From positions 124,001-188,000 of the forward strand of contig CALWUY010000050.1 of assembly GCA_944384855.1 (NCBI GenBank): a stretch of 64,000 nucleotides of DNA. Reading direction: 5' to 3'. Under the pieces are notes generated by a model, which was given only the letters and a program-made list of their open reading frames with translations, did no database searches and was not told the origin of the DNA. Each line of letters starts with the position of its first letter. Positions within the stretch are counted from its first letter, which is position 1. Positions 50,738-60,175 of this stretch are shown here, one piece after another. Source of the stretch: an uncultured Clostridia bacterium (GTDB lineage: Bacteria > Bacillota > Clostridia > Oscillospirales > Acutalibacteraceae). The position numbers and the translations under genes are program-made.

Positions 50738-52261
50738 ATGTCGGGAAATATGAAGGAATATTTATTGAAAAGACCTATGCTGATGGGCGCGGTTTTATGC
50801 GCGATAATTTCGGTAACTGGGTATTATTCCGAAACCGCAGTTATCGCTGCCGGAATTTTATTTACCGTTCTGATAGGTTTTATGATAGCTGTAAGAATAA
50901 AACCGCAGATACTGTTTTCTTTGATTTTATGTTTGATAATGCTTGTGAGTACTGTCGTATGCCTGAACCGTGAGGAAAGGCTCAATAAGAACGACGGTGC
51001 GGAATATACTGCCGAGGCGGTGGTATGCAGTATTGAATACAGCAATCCCGGATATAACCGTGCCGTCATGCAGATAAATGATCCGGACGCTTTGGCGGAT
51101 AAGGCAAAAGTGATATGCTTTTATGAGCCGGTACATTTGAGTATGGGACAAACAGTCATTGCCGATTTCAAGTTCAGCAGCAATGATTTAGAGTACAGGG
51201 CATCGAATATTAGCGAAAATATTTTTCTCTCGGCTAACGTAAGCGATATACGCATAATCGAAGACAAAAATGATTATGTGCTCTCGGCGATAGGCAAAAT
51301 AAGGGATTATATCAGAGAAACCTTGTTTTCGAACATGGGATATGAGGAAGCATCTACGATGTGCGCTCTGGTATTCGGTGACAGAACCTATTTTACCGAT
51401 GAATTTTACAATAACGTAAAAGCTGCCGGAGTAAGTCATGTAATGGTAGTTTCAGGTATGCATCTTTCGGTGCTTGTGCTGTTTGTACTGAAGATAACCG
51501 AAAGATTGTTTTATAACAGATTTGTAAGAGCGTTTACCATGATAGCGGTAGTTATTGCTCTTACGGCAGTATGCGGTTTTACAATGTCGATACTGAGAGC
51601 CGGAATTACATATCTGCTTACTGCATTCGCGCTTTTGTTCAAAAGAGACGGCGATCCGGCCAATACTCTGGGCGGAGCGGTCGTAATAATACTTACATTT
51701 TCTCCGTTTGCGGTATTCAGCATAGCGTTTCAGCTGTCGGTTCTGTCAACATTCGGGATACTGGCGGTATCGGTTCCCGTAACCAGATATTTCGACAGCC
51801 GCGGGCTGATAAAGGCCAAGTATCTGAAAATATTGTTTTCATCTGTGTTAGTTACACTGTCTGCCATGGTTATGACGATGCCGGTGACAATTTATATTTT
51901 CGGCTATGTATCTACGATTTCCGTGGTCGCGAATATTCTGATATCCTATGCGGTTACACTGGCGCTCAGCATCACGGTTACGGCTTTGGTGGCAAATCTG
52001 AAATTTCCGTTTTTATCCATGCCGCTGTTTGCGCTGTCCGAAATAACAGTAAGCTATATCAACCGGGTCATAAACGTTCTGGGTTCGCTTGATTTTTCCG
52101 TAATTGAAATTCCGCGTCAGGCTGCGTTCGGAGCTTTTGTTTTAATTATAATAATTTTTTACCCTATGCTTGCTTGTAAAAAAAGGATTGATATGATAAA
52201 ATTGAAAGAAATGAGAGATAAGGTAGAAAAGGAAGGCGGGAAACGCTTAAAATGGCAATAG
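50738..52261 (+). CDS. ComEC/Rec2-type competence membrane protein, truncated form
   Basis: A 507-residue membrane protein with the ComEC core: N-terminal helices, an extracytoplasmic OB-like region (residues about 80-170), then LFSNMGYEEASTMCALVFGD and VVSGMHLSVLVLFVLKI, both highly characteristic of the DNA-channel domain, and many helices after it. It lacks the C-terminal metallo-beta-lactamase domain of full ComEC (B. subtilis about 780 residues). The ribosome site before the ATG is weak, with a second ATG four codons in. The end overlaps holA by 10 bases. Confidence 0.85.
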   Translation: MSGNMKEYLLKRPMLMGAVLCAIISVTGYYSETAVIAAGILFTVLIGFMIAVRIKPQILFSLILCLIMLVSTVVCLNREERLNKNDGAEYTAEAVVCSIEYSNPGYNRAVMQINDPDALADKAKVICFYEPVHLSMGQTVIADFKFSSNDLEYRASNISENIFLSANVSDIRIIEDKNDYVLSAIGKIRDYIRETLFSNMGYEEASTMCALVFGDRTYFTDEFYNNVKAAGVSHVMVVSGMHLSVLVLFVLKITERLFYNRFVRAFTMIAVVIALTAVCGFTMSILRAGITYLLTAFALLFKRDGDPANTLGGAVVIILTFSPFAVFSIAFQLSVLSTFGILAVSVPVTRYFDSRGLIKAKYLKILFSSVLVTLSAMVMTMPVTIYIFGYVSTISVVANILISYAVTLALSITVTALVANLKFPFLSMPLFALSEITVSYINRVINVLGSLDFSVIEIPRQAAFGAFVLIIIIFYPMLACKKRIDMIKLKEMRDKVEKEGGKRLKWQ

Positions 52262-53307
52262 CGCTTGAAGAGACCCTTAAAAGAAATATATCGCAGAATA
52301 AACTTCTGCCGGTTTACATACTTTTCGGTGAGGAAGGTTATCTAAAAAAAAATTACAGCGATAAAATCCTGGGACTCATAACCTCTGAGGATGATATTTT
52401 CAATTGCGCCAAATTTGAAGGGAACTGTGATCTGCAGGCCGTTTATGACGCTGTACTGCAGCTTCCGTTTATGGCTGACCGTAAATATATTGAGATTTGC
52501 GATTTTGATTTTGAGGCTTGTTCCAAGACGGATTTTGACAGACTGTGCACAATGATTTCAGAAGTTCCCGACACTGCGGTGCTTGTGCTGAGGTATGATA
52601 ATACGGAATTTGACAGCAAAAAAAGCGCGAGATTCAATAAGCTTGTTTCAGTGTGCGAGAAAGCAGGGGGAATAGCCGCAAACTTAAGTCACCGCAAAAC
52701 ATCCGAGCTTGTCAGGATGCTCTGCGGCGGCGCTGCGAAGCGGGGCATAAAAATGGAAACGTCGGCAGCCGAGTATCTGGTGCAGACGGCGGGAGAAGAT
52801 ATAAATCTGCTCAAAAACGAGCTTGATAAACTCTGTGCATATTCTGCCGGAGGGTTGATAACAAAGCAGACGGTGGAAAATGTTTCGGTAAAGACGGTAG
52901 AGGCATCGGTATACAACCTTTCGGGGCACATTATTCAGTGTGATGTTACAAAAGCGCTGAAGGTTCTTGACGACCTGTTTTTCATGAAGGTTGAGCCTAT
53001 GGTGATTTTGTACACGGTGAGTTCGGTATATGTTGATATGATGCGGGTTTTTGCCGCCGGCCGCGAAGTGAGCCGGGATGAGATATCGCAGATGTATTCG
53101 TATAAAAACAGAGCTTTTCTGCTTGACAGAGCGAGAACTAATCTGAGAAAATTTGACGGAAAAAAGTTAAGGCTCAGTCTTGACGCGCTTACAGATGCGG
53201 ACAACAGTCTTAAGTCTTTCGGAGCCGACGCGAGAATAGTTCTTGAACAGCTGATTATACGGCTTATATATATAATTGAAAAGGGTGAGTCGGTTGATAA
53301 GCCTTGA
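52252..53307 (+). CDS. holA: DNA polymerase III subunit delta
   Basis: A clamp-loader subunit that opens the beta clamp. The 351-residue protein has the delta opening KLLPVYILFGEEGYLKKNYSD, a AAA+-like N-terminal fold without a working P-loop, and QTAGEDINLLKNELDKLCAYS in the lid region. It overlaps comEC by 10 bases, and the RNase M5-like gene overlaps its 3' end, so three genes are translated in a chain. Confidence 0.92.
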   Translation: MAIALEETLKRNISQNKLLPVYILFGEEGYLKKNYSDKILGLITSEDDIFNCAKFEGNCDLQAVYDAVLQLPFMADRKYIEICDFDFEACSKTDFDRLCTMISEVPDTAVLVLRYDNTEFDSKKSARFNKLVSVCEKAGGIAANLSHRKTSELVRMLCGGAAKRGIKMETSAAEYLVQTAGEDINLLKNELDKLCAYSAGGLITKQTVENVSVKTVEASVYNLSGHIIQCDVTKALKVLDDLFFMKVEPMVILYTVSSVYVDMMRVFAAGREVSRDEISQMYSYKNRAFLLDRARTNLRKFDGKKLRLSLDALTDADNSLKSFGADARIVLEQLIIRLIYIIEKGESVDKP

Positions 53308-53875
53308 TATGCCGGTAATAGTGGAGGGCAGATACGATAAAAAAACGCTTGAGAATATAGTGGATACACTCATTATTGCTACAGACGGATTTTCGGTTTT
53401 TAAGGATAGGCAAAAATGTGCGCTGATACGGAGTCTTGCTGAAAAAAACGGTATTATAATAATGACCGATTCCGATTCTGCCGGAGCGGTTATACGGTCA
53501 TACCTGAAAAAGATAGCCGGCAGCGCCAGAATAGTAAATGTATACGTTCCCTGCATAAAAGGTAAGGAAAAGCGCAAGCCGTCGCCTTCAAAAGAAGGCT
53601 TTTTAGGGGTAGAAGGCATGACGGAGGAAGTAATACTGCAGGCGCTTGAAAAAAGCGGAATAACGGGCAGTGCTCAGCTGCGGGAAAAGAAGCGCATTAC
53701 CAAAAACGATATGTATCTGTTTGGATTGTCGGGCAGGAAGGATTCTTCGCTTAAGAGGAAAGAACTGCTCAAAAGGCTCGGCCTTCCCGAAAATCTTTCT
53801 CCGAGCGCGATGCTTGATGTGATAAACGATATGTACGGATACGAACAGTTTGCTGAGGTGATCAAAGATTTCTAA
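53294..53875 (+). CDS. TOPRIM-domain ribonuclease M5-like protein
   Basis: About 193 residues with the TOPRIM fold of RNase M5 (RnmV), which matures 5S rRNA. The glutamate motif is VIVEGRYDKK and the DxD motif IIMTDSDSAGAVIR. The following KGKEKRKPSPSKEGFLGVEG is typical of RNase M5. The start is uncertain: TTG 53294 follows AAGGGTGAG well, but ATG 53309, 2 bases after the holA stop, is possible too. It is in a row with holA and the WYL gene. Confidence 0.85.
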   Translation: MISLDMPVIVEGRYDKKTLENIVDTLIIATDGFSVFKDRQKCALIRSLAEKNGIIIMTDSDSAGAVIRSYLKKIAGSARIVNVYVPCIKGKEKRKPSPSKEGFLGVEGMTEEVILQALEKSGITGSAQLREKKRITKNDMYLFGLSGRKDSSLKRKELLKRLGLPENLSPSAMLDVINDMYGYEQFAEVIKDF

Positions 53876-54866
53876 AAAGGGCAATCAAAAGCTGAAGATT
53901 ATATATGTATCGGATATACTTAAAAGATACAGCGACGAGCAGCACCCCTTGAGCGCTGCCGATATTTCGCAAAGACTTCTTGATTATGGCATAGAGTCGG
54001 AAAGAAAATCGATATATGCCGATATAACGGCGCTTGAACAGTACGGCTGTGACATTGTAAAGACTTCAAAGGGCTGGTTTATAGGAGAAAGAGAATTCGA
54101 GCTTCCGGAACTTTATTTGCTGTGCGACGCGGTAAGCTCAGCTAAATTCATAACCGCCAAAAAGACAAGGGAGATACTCGCAAAGCTTTACGGAATGATG
54201 AGCGTTTATCAGGCAGGAAGAAGCCGGAGCAGAGTATATTTCGGCGCGGCGGACAAATCTGTAAACGAAGAGCTTTATTACAATATAGACAAAATCAGCC
54301 GCGCGGCAGAAGAGGGAAAGCAGATAAAACTGAACTATCTGTCAAGAAAACTCGGTTCCGACCGTCAGGTGACCTTTTAAATAAAGGAAATGACGGTAAA
54401 TCCGTACGCGCTGACCTGGCAGGATGATCATTATTATCTCATCTGTAATCATGTAAAGTATGACGATCTCATGCATCTGCGTATTGACAGGATAAAGAAT
54501 GCTGAAATAACCGGCACGCCGGTGCGAAGCTTCAGTGAGGTAAGCGAATACAGGGAATTTTTTGATGCTGCTGACTACACGGCCAAACTTTTCGGGATGT
54601 ATTCGGGAAAACTTCAGGAAATAGAACTTTGCTGCAGTGACCGTATTGCCGAACAGGTGCTTGACCGGTTCGGGGAAGGGGTATTTATAATCCGAAGGGA
54701 AGGCGGAGAATTCAAGTTCAGGGTCAACGCCGCGGTTTCGGACGCTTTGGTTACATGGATAATAAATTACGGACGTGATATAAGGGTGGTATCACCCGAA
54801 AGCCTCAAAGAAATGGTTGTAAGCAGGGCGAAAGAGGTACTTGAAAATTATAAACAGAACGGATAA
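53868..54866 (+). pseudogene. WYL-domain transcriptional regulator with an in-frame stop
   Basis: One reading frame from 53862 to 54866 encodes a DeoR/WYL-type regulator of about 330 residues: HTH region KLKIIYVSDILKRYSDEQHPLS, WYL domain NPYALTWQDDHYYLICNH. It is broken by a single TAA at 54378-54380, between DRQVTF and IKEMTVNPY, in the same frame and with no shift. No ATG or GTG start exists; ATT 53868, 7 bases after GAGGTG, is the best-placed start. Both defects point to a decaying gene or a sequencing error; a functional two-part protein is less likely because the stop falls inside the WYL domain. Confidence 0.75.
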
Positions 54867-54872
54867 CAGAAT

Positions 54873-55553
54873 ATGAGAATGAGGAAAAAGAAAAATCTTG
54901 AGGAGCGTTTAGCGGCTGTATCGGATTATTTATATGTAAGCGATATAGCGCAAGACGAGAGAAATTTTGCCGAGGCGTCAGATAAAAAAGAATATATAGA
55001 CTTTGAAAAATGGTTTGCAAATTCAAATCCGCTGTATCTTGAAATCGGCTGCGGAAAGGGGAAATTTGCCTGTGAGTACGCACGGCTTCATCCGAAAATC
55101 AATCTGATAGCTATGGAAAAAAGCGCCAATGTGATAGTCGCTGCCTGCGAGGAGGCCAAAAAAGCGGAGCTCAGAAATTTAAGGTTTATAAAAGTTTCGG
55201 CGGAATATACCGAAAGGTATATAAAACCGCGGAGCATTGAGAGGATATTTTTAAACTTTTCGTGCCCGTTTCCCAAAAACGCTTATGCGTCCCACAGACT
55301 GACCCACCGGAATTTTCTTGAGATATACAAGCGGATAATGAAAAGAGGGGCGGAAATACATCAGAAAACCGACAATATGCATTTTTTTGAGTTTTCGCTT
55401 GAACAGTTTTCGCAGTGCGGATATACTTTGAAAAATATATCCCTTGACCTGCACGCGAGCGGTTTTGAGGGCAACATTGAAACCGAATACGAGCATAGGT
55501 TCGCATCTTTGGGACAACCCATTTACAGGCTGGAGGCATATATAAATGACTGA
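54873..55553 (+). CDS. trmB: tRNA (guanine-N7-)-methyltransferase
   Basis: Methylates G46 in tRNA with SAM. A 226-residue protein with the SAM motif YLEIGCGKGKFACEYA near residue 50, IERIFLNFSCPFPKNAY in the substrate region and a C-terminal TEYEHRF-type block. It begins 6 bases after the WYL frame and overlaps rsmG by 8 bases. Context and motifs agree. Confidence 0.92.
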   Translation: MRMRKKKNLEERLAAVSDYLYVSDIAQDERNFAEASDKKEYIDFEKWFANSNPLYLEIGCGKGKFACEYARLHPKINLIAMEKSANVIVAACEEAKKAELRNLRFIKVSAEYTERYIKPRSIERIFLNFSCPFPKNAYASHRLTHRNFLEIYKRIMKRGAEIHQKTDNMHFFEFSLEQFSQCGYTLKNISLDLHASGFEGNIETEYEHRFASLGQPIYRLEAYIND

Positions 55554-56265
55554 TTTCAATATAGGGGAAATTGTTCCGCTCTGCGCCGGATTCGGAGTTG
55601 ATATAGATTCTGATATGTCAGAAAAACTCAATCTGTACGGCAACCTGTTGCTGGAATGGAACGGAAAAATGAACCTTACTGCTATAACCGAGCCGAAGGA
55701 TGTGCTTTATAAGCATTTTTACGACAGCATACTTTTGCTGAAACACTGCAGGCCGGAAACCGGGGCAAAGCTTATTGATGTGGGCACGGGAGCGGGTTTT
55801 CCGGGGATGGTGCTGAAAATAGTCCGGCCCGACCTGGAAGTTACGCTGCTTGACAGTCTTAACAAAAGGCTTGTCTTTTTAAATGAAGTTATAACCAGGC
55901 TTGATTTAAAAAACATCAAGACGGTTCACTTAAGGGCGGAGGAGGCCGGAAAATCGCAAGCCTACCGTGAAAAATACGATATAGCCGCAGCACGCGCGGT
56001 GGCGAGTCTTCCGATACTGATGGAATACTGCGTTCCGCTGGTAAAAAAAGGCGGGATATTCGCGGCGATGAAGGGTCCGTCCGCGGGTCAGGAGGTCGGG
56101 CTTTGCGAAAGAGCGGAAAAGACGCTCGGAACGGGCAAACCCGATATTATATGCGAAACCCTGACAGGATATGAGCAGCGTGCGTTCGTATTGTACAAAA
56201 AAATATCGCAAACACCGTCAAAATTCCCGAGAAAACCCTCCGATATATCAAAACAGCCGCTTTAA
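55546..56265 (+). CDS. rsmG: 16S rRNA (guanine527-N7)-methyltransferase
   Basis: Methylates G527 in the decoding region of 16S rRNA. A 239-residue protein with LIDVGTGAGFPGMVLKI as SAM motif, VKKGGIFAAMKGP and the YDIAAARAVASLP segment. It overlaps trmB. The last codons form part of the terminator hairpin (56251-56276). A Noc/ParB-like gene follows, as in many Firmicutes where rsmG precedes noc. Confidence 0.95.
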   Translation: MTDFNIGEIVPLCAGFGVDIDSDMSEKLNLYGNLLLEWNGKMNLTAITEPKDVLYKHFYDSILLLKHCRPETGAKLIDVGTGAGFPGMVLKIVRPDLEVTLLDSLNKRLVFLNEVITRLDLKNIKTVHLRAEEAGKSQAYREKYDIAAARAVASLPILMEYCVPLVKKGGIFAAMKGPSAGQEVGLCERAEKTLGTGKPDIICETLTGYEQRAFVLYKKISQTPSKFPRKPSDISKQPL

Positions 56266-56279
56266 AGCGGCTGTTTTTA
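56251..56279 (+). terminator. terminator overlapping the rsmG stop codon
   Basis: AAACAGCCGCTTT joins directly to its reverse complement AAAGCGGCTGTTT, then TTAG. The rsmG stop codon (56263-56265) falls at the hairpin tip, so the coding sequence is part of the terminator. Confidence 0.8.
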
Positions 56280-56313
56280 GCTTTAAATGACGAATTTGCA
56301 CGACCGATTTTTC

Positions 56314-56342
56314 TTTACAAAAAATATTTGTGCTGTGATAAT
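56314..56342 (+). promoter_or_regulatory. promoter of the ParB/Noc-like gene
   Basis: TTTACA (56314-56319), a 17-base spacer and GATAAT (56337-56342), 25 bases before the ATG; GGAGG lies in the leader. Confidence 0.7.
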
Positions 56343-56366
56343 TAATAAAGAAACGGAGGCGGCAGA

Positions 56367-57224
56367 ATGTATACAATATCTGATAAGAAACTACTGATGA
56401 TAAAGCCGGAGGATATACGGCCGTCGGCAAACCAGCCGCGCAAAAGCTTTGACGAATATGAATTAAAGCAATTGGCCGACAGCATACATACGAGCGGTAT
56501 AATCCAGCCGCTGTCAGTGAGAAAAACCGTTGACGGTTATGAGCTTATAGCCGGAGAACGCCGCCTTAAAGCAGCTATTATGGCGGGTTTGAGGCGGGTC
56601 CCCTGTGTAATTCACAGGACGGATGAAAACACGGCGGCGCTGTATTCCATAATTGAAAATATTCAAAGAAGCAATCTGACTCCTTTCGAGGAGGCAGAGG
56701 GTCTTGAAAGGCTGATAACCAAATGCGGAATGTCCCAGACCGAGGTGGCGGCAAGACTCGGTATGGCGCAGTCCACCCTTTCAAACAAACTGCGTATCCT
56801 TCGTCTGGGGGAGGATATCAGACGGCGTATTACAGCCGCTTCGCTTACAGAGCGGCACGCAAGAGCTTTGCTCAGACTTTCGCCTCAGGAACGGAACAGC
56901 GCACTTGACCGCATAATAGCTGAGGGAATGACCTTAAAGCAGACCGAAGAACTTATAGCTCAGATGCTTGAGGAAAAGGAAGAAAATGATGAAAACCCTG
57001 AAAAAGCAGAGGATAAGGCGGTAAGAAAGTTTTCAATAGGTGATATGCGGCTTTTTTCCAACAGCTTGTCAAAGCTTATCGATACTCTGCAGAATGCGGG
57101 TATTGACGCACATTCCCGGAAATATGAAACAGATAAATATATTGAATATAAAGTCCGTATTATAAAGGACTCGGCTAAAGATTTGCCCCGCCGGGAAGAA
57201 TCCGCGCAGCTTAAAATCTGTTAG
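56367..57224 (+). CDS. ParB/Noc family DNA-binding protein
   Basis: A 285-residue ParB-fold protein. The CTP-binding GERR motif (LIAGERRLKAAI) is near residue 67, then a central HTH (GMSQTEVAARLGMAQSTLSN) and a C-terminal dimer domain ending QLKIC. It has no ParA gene beside it and follows rsmG, as noc does, so nucleoid occlusion is more likely than chromosome segregation; the two cannot be separated from the sequence. It has its own promoter. Confidence 0.85.
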   Translation: MYTISDKKLLMIKPEDIRPSANQPRKSFDEYELKQLADSIHTSGIIQPLSVRKTVDGYELIAGERRLKAAIMAGLRRVPCVIHRTDENTAALYSIIENIQRSNLTPFEEAEGLERLITKCGMSQTEVAARLGMAQSTLSNKLRILRLGEDIRRRITAASLTERHARALLRLSPQERNSALDRIIAEGMTLKQTEELIAQMLEEKEENDENPEKAEDKAVRKFSIGDMRLFSNSLSKLIDTLQNAGIDAHSRKYETDKYIEYKVRIIKDSAKDLPRREESAQLKIC

Positions 57225-57255
57225 AAAAGGTTATAGGTTACAGCTAAAAAAATAC

Positions 57256-57284
57256 TTGAAATTCAAGCGACAGAAGTATATAAT
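57256..57284 (+). promoter_or_regulatory. promoter upstream of the dockerin acetylesterase gene
   Basis: TTGAAA (57256-57261), a 17-base spacer and perfect TATAAT (57279-57284). A leader of about 130-160 bases follows, with a hairpin (GTTCAAT with ATTGAAC around an inner GCGA/TCGC stem, near 57335-57371). Confidence 0.7.
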
Positions 57285-57409
57285 AGCATTTATAAACAAA
57301 TTTTATAAAAATAAATTATAAAAATTGTTTATTTGTTCAATTAAACGCGAGTTTTCGCTATTATTGAACGGGTATATTTTATAAGTTTTTTGTTTTAAAA
57401 CCTGTTTGA

Positions 57410-60079
57410 GAGAGTGGGGAGAGGGTTTTAGGCAGAAGCAATAATATAGTATTGCAGCGCAATAAGCCGATGTACATTTCCGGTACAGGCAGAAACGCTG
57501 AGGTAAGGATAGATCTTATCGATAAGGACGGTCAGGTTGTGCGCACCGCCTCCGCTCAGACCGAAAACGGCGTATGGAGTCTCAACCTTGACGCGATGGA
57601 GGGCGGATATGACAGCTATACTATTGAGTTTTACTGCAACGGCATTTATCAGTCTTCCGTAAACAATGTGCGTATAGGCGAGGTATTTGTAGCCTCCGGT
57701 CAGTCGAACATGGACTACAAGATGTGGGAAACCTATGACGGAGCCCAGAAGTTTTACAACGACAGCTACGACAAGCCTAATATAACCGTTTATACAACAG
57801 AGGATACTTATTGGAGCGGGGCCGACGTACCGTACGAGCCGGGGAAAAATTATATAACCGGTTCCTGGGTCCTCGGAGACACGAAAGCTTCGCATAATGT
57901 TTCGGCGGTAGCTTATCATTTTGCCGATACAATGCAGCAGAAACTCGATGTTCCGGTAGGCGTTATGGTGCTTGCGCTTAGCGGAAGTTCTATATTTGCA
58001 TGGATCTCCCGCGATGCGATTGAGGCTGACGATACGCTGATGAATTTTTTGAATAAGCATAATATTTATTATGATGAGACAAACTGGAGCGAGTCAAATG
58101 CTCAGCAGAAGATGTCGTCACTGTATAATATTAAGGTATCTACCGTGGCCGGACTGCAGATTTCCGGCATGATATGGTATCAGGGATGCAATGAGGTAGG
58201 AATACAGGACGGAATATACACCAGGGCACTGGAGGTACTGCGTGACTGTTATGCCGATACGTTCAATTACACCGACGGAGAACTTCCGTTTGTACTGACA
58301 CAGCTTCACGCTTACGGATTTACCGATCCGGGACTGCCGAATATGTGGACGCAGATGGCACAGGCGGTGGCTCAGAATCCCGATGATATGGGACAGATAA
58401 CCATATATGACCTGCCGCTCGACTGGGATTATTCAGAATGGGCGCCTTACGGAATGGGAGGAGACCCTATACATCCGATAACCAAGGAGCCTGTAGGCAG
58501 ACGGCTTGCAGAAGCGATGTACTCGCTTAAGTATGACAGAAGTTACGGTGAATATTCACCTCCGGTATGGAACGGTACCAAAAGAATAGAGGGAAAATAC
58601 ATTTATCTCGATTTTGATTTTGTAGGTGACGGACTTGCCACGCCGGACGGTATAGCGCTGGACGGCTTCTCTATAGCCGATTCAAAGGGAATATTCGTCA
58701 ATGCGAAAGCCGAAATTGTAGACGAAAACACCGTAAAGGTATACAGCGATACAATTGACAATCCGGTAGATGTTTCTTACTGTTTTGATAATTACAGTAT
58801 AACCTCAAATCTTTACGGCACTCAGAACGGCGGAGTATTTATGCCGGCGGTTCCGTTTATCACTACCGATGATAAAGAAGTTACACGTGCCCAGAACAAC
58901 AGCTGGTATGCTGTCGACGATGCGACGCTCACCCATATAGAAGGTTTGAGATTCGGGTACTATGACAGCTGGAGCGCAGAAGGCGCCGCGGCTCAGATCG
59001 TCAGCGACGTAAAGGATTACGGCGACGGTTCGCTGAAACTTGAATATACCGGAGAAAATGAGAGCTTTTATGCGAGCCCCACGCTGCTGGGAAATGACGG
59101 AGTAATGTTTGCAGATATTAATTACAACTACTCTTTCTATGACAGAATCGACTTCAAGGTAAAGAATACCGGAAGTCAGATAAACTTCAAACATCTGGCA
59201 ATTTTGAGCGGCGGTGTATGGTATTATGCGGACATCAATCAGACTTTATCTTCTGACAGCGGCTGGATAAATCTCACAGCTGACCTTAACAATCTTAAAG
59301 ACGACAGCGGAGCGGTTTATAAGCCTAATGTACTGTCGTCGGTAAGTGAAATACGGTTTGTATTTGACGGAGTGACTTCTGCCGGAACCGCTTATATTGA
59401 TACCATACAGTTAGGCAATTCCACATACGGAGGATTCAGAGAAGTTCCGGAAGCTCCCACAACAGCAAATGTCGGCGAATTCGGAGTTTCGCTCAGCTAT
59501 ATGGCGGTTATAAATACGGCTTATATAGGAGATAACGGACTTATGAGCAATGCCGCCGGAGTCAACGCTTCAGACAGCGACTTTATAGAGTTTGATATTT
59601 ATATTAACGATATTACCGAAGTAGAGCGTCTTAAAGAGCTCGGATACGGTTTTGCAATGTGGATCAGTTCTAATTCTCAGGTCAGATGGAACAACCGTTG
59701 TAATTTCAATTTTACAAGTCAGCTTACAAAATCCGGCTGGAATCATGTGACGGTCAAAATGAGCGATATAAGTTACCGTGAATCAGGCTTCACATTTGAA
59801 AATATGTATTATTTCTATATAACCTGTAATAATTCCGCAAATGAACGCACCGATACTTCTTTATATGTTAAGCTGTCGAACTTTACCCATACAGTTCACG
59901 CCGGTGATATTACCGCCGACGGGAAAATCGATATTCTTGATATTATAAGAATGAAGAATGTACAGTTGGGTGAAGAGACAGAATACGATGTACTGGCTCT
60001 TGACACCGACCGCAACGGAGTTTATGAGGCCGCGGTTGATCTTGCGGCTCTGAGAAAACAGTTGTTTGAAAGTTTTTGA
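57410..60079 (+). CDS. sialate O-acetylesterase-like protein with dockerin-like C-terminus; start unclear
   Basis: Hydrolyses O-acetyl groups from sialic acid or plant polysaccharide. The reading frame opens at 57410 and the similarity starts before the first listed start (TTG 57452): SNNIVLQRNKPM is the family's N-terminal block. VFVASGQSNMDYKM contains the catalytic Ser and GGDPIHP the His region. A beta-sandwich region and a C-terminal dockerin-like module follow (GDITADGKIDILD and DTDRNGVYEA, two calcium loops). Dockerins dock enzymes on scaffoldins outside the cell, yet no signal peptide, ATG or GTG start is visible in frame. It may be truncated or mis-assembled at its 5' end. Confidence 0.75.
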   Translation, partial: ESGERVLGRSNNIVLQRNKPMYISGTGRNAEVRIDLIDKDGQVVRTASAQTENGVWSLNLDAMEGGYDSYTIEFYCNGIYQSSVNNVRIGEVFVASGQSNMDYKMWETYDGAQKFYNDSYDKPNITVYTTEDTYWSGADVPYEPGKNYITGSWVLGDTKASHNVSAVAYHFADTMQQKLDVPVGVMVLALSGSSIFAWISRDAIEADDTLMNFLNKHNIYYDETNWSESNAQQKMSSLYNIKVSTVAGLQISGMIWYQGCNEVGIQDGIYTRALEVLRDCYADTFNYTDGELPFVLTQLHAYGFTDPGLPNMWTQMAQAVAQNPDDMGQITIYDLPLDWDYSEWAPYGMGGDPIHPITKEPVGRRLAEAMYSLKYDRSYGEYSPPVWNGTKRIEGKYIYLDFDFVGDGLATPDGIALDGFSIADSKGIFVNAKAEIVDENTVKVYSDTIDNPVDVSYCFDNYSITSNLYGTQNGGVFMPAVPFITTDDKEVTRAQNNSWYAVDDATLTHIEGLRFGYYDSWSAEGAAAQIVSDVKDYGDGSLKLEYTGENESFYASPTLLGNDGVMFADINYNYSFYDRIDFKVKNTGSQINFKHLAILSGGVWYYADINQTLSSDSGWINLTADLNNLKDDSGAVYKPNVLSSVSEIRFVFDGVTSAGTAYIDTIQLGNSTYGGFREVPEAPTTANVGEFGVSLSYMAVINTAYIGDNGLMSNAAGVNASDSDFIEFDIYINDITEVERLKELGYGFAMWISSNSQVRWNNRCNFNFTSQLTKSGWNHVTVKMSDISYRESGFTFENMYYFYITCNNSANERTDTSLYVKLSNFTHTVHAGDITADGKIDILDIIRMKNVQLGEETEYDVLALDTDRNGVYEAAVDLAALRKQLFESF

Positions 60080-60097
60080 TTTTATATTTTAAAAATG

Positions 60098-60133
60098 AAA
60101 TATGCTATCTCATCAGAGATAGCATATTTTTTT
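60098..60133. terminator. bidirectional terminator between the dockerin gene and sigG
   Basis: AAATATGCTATCTC pairs with GAGATAGCATATTT (60098-60111, 60116-60129), loop ATCA, then TTTT. It serves the two convergent genes. Confidence 0.9.
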
Positions 60134-60175
60134 GCGTACGGAAAAACGTATTTTACAGATTAACAGGGACAGCGG

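Noticed and set aside
55546-57224. Replication origin near rsmG and the Noc-like gene
   Set aside because: No dnaA, dnaN or mnmG genes and no cluster of DnaA boxes are seen, so this position is not evidence of oriC.
57428-58060. 210-codon minus-strand frame inside the acetylesterase gene
   Set aside because: Antisense to a well-supported coding region.
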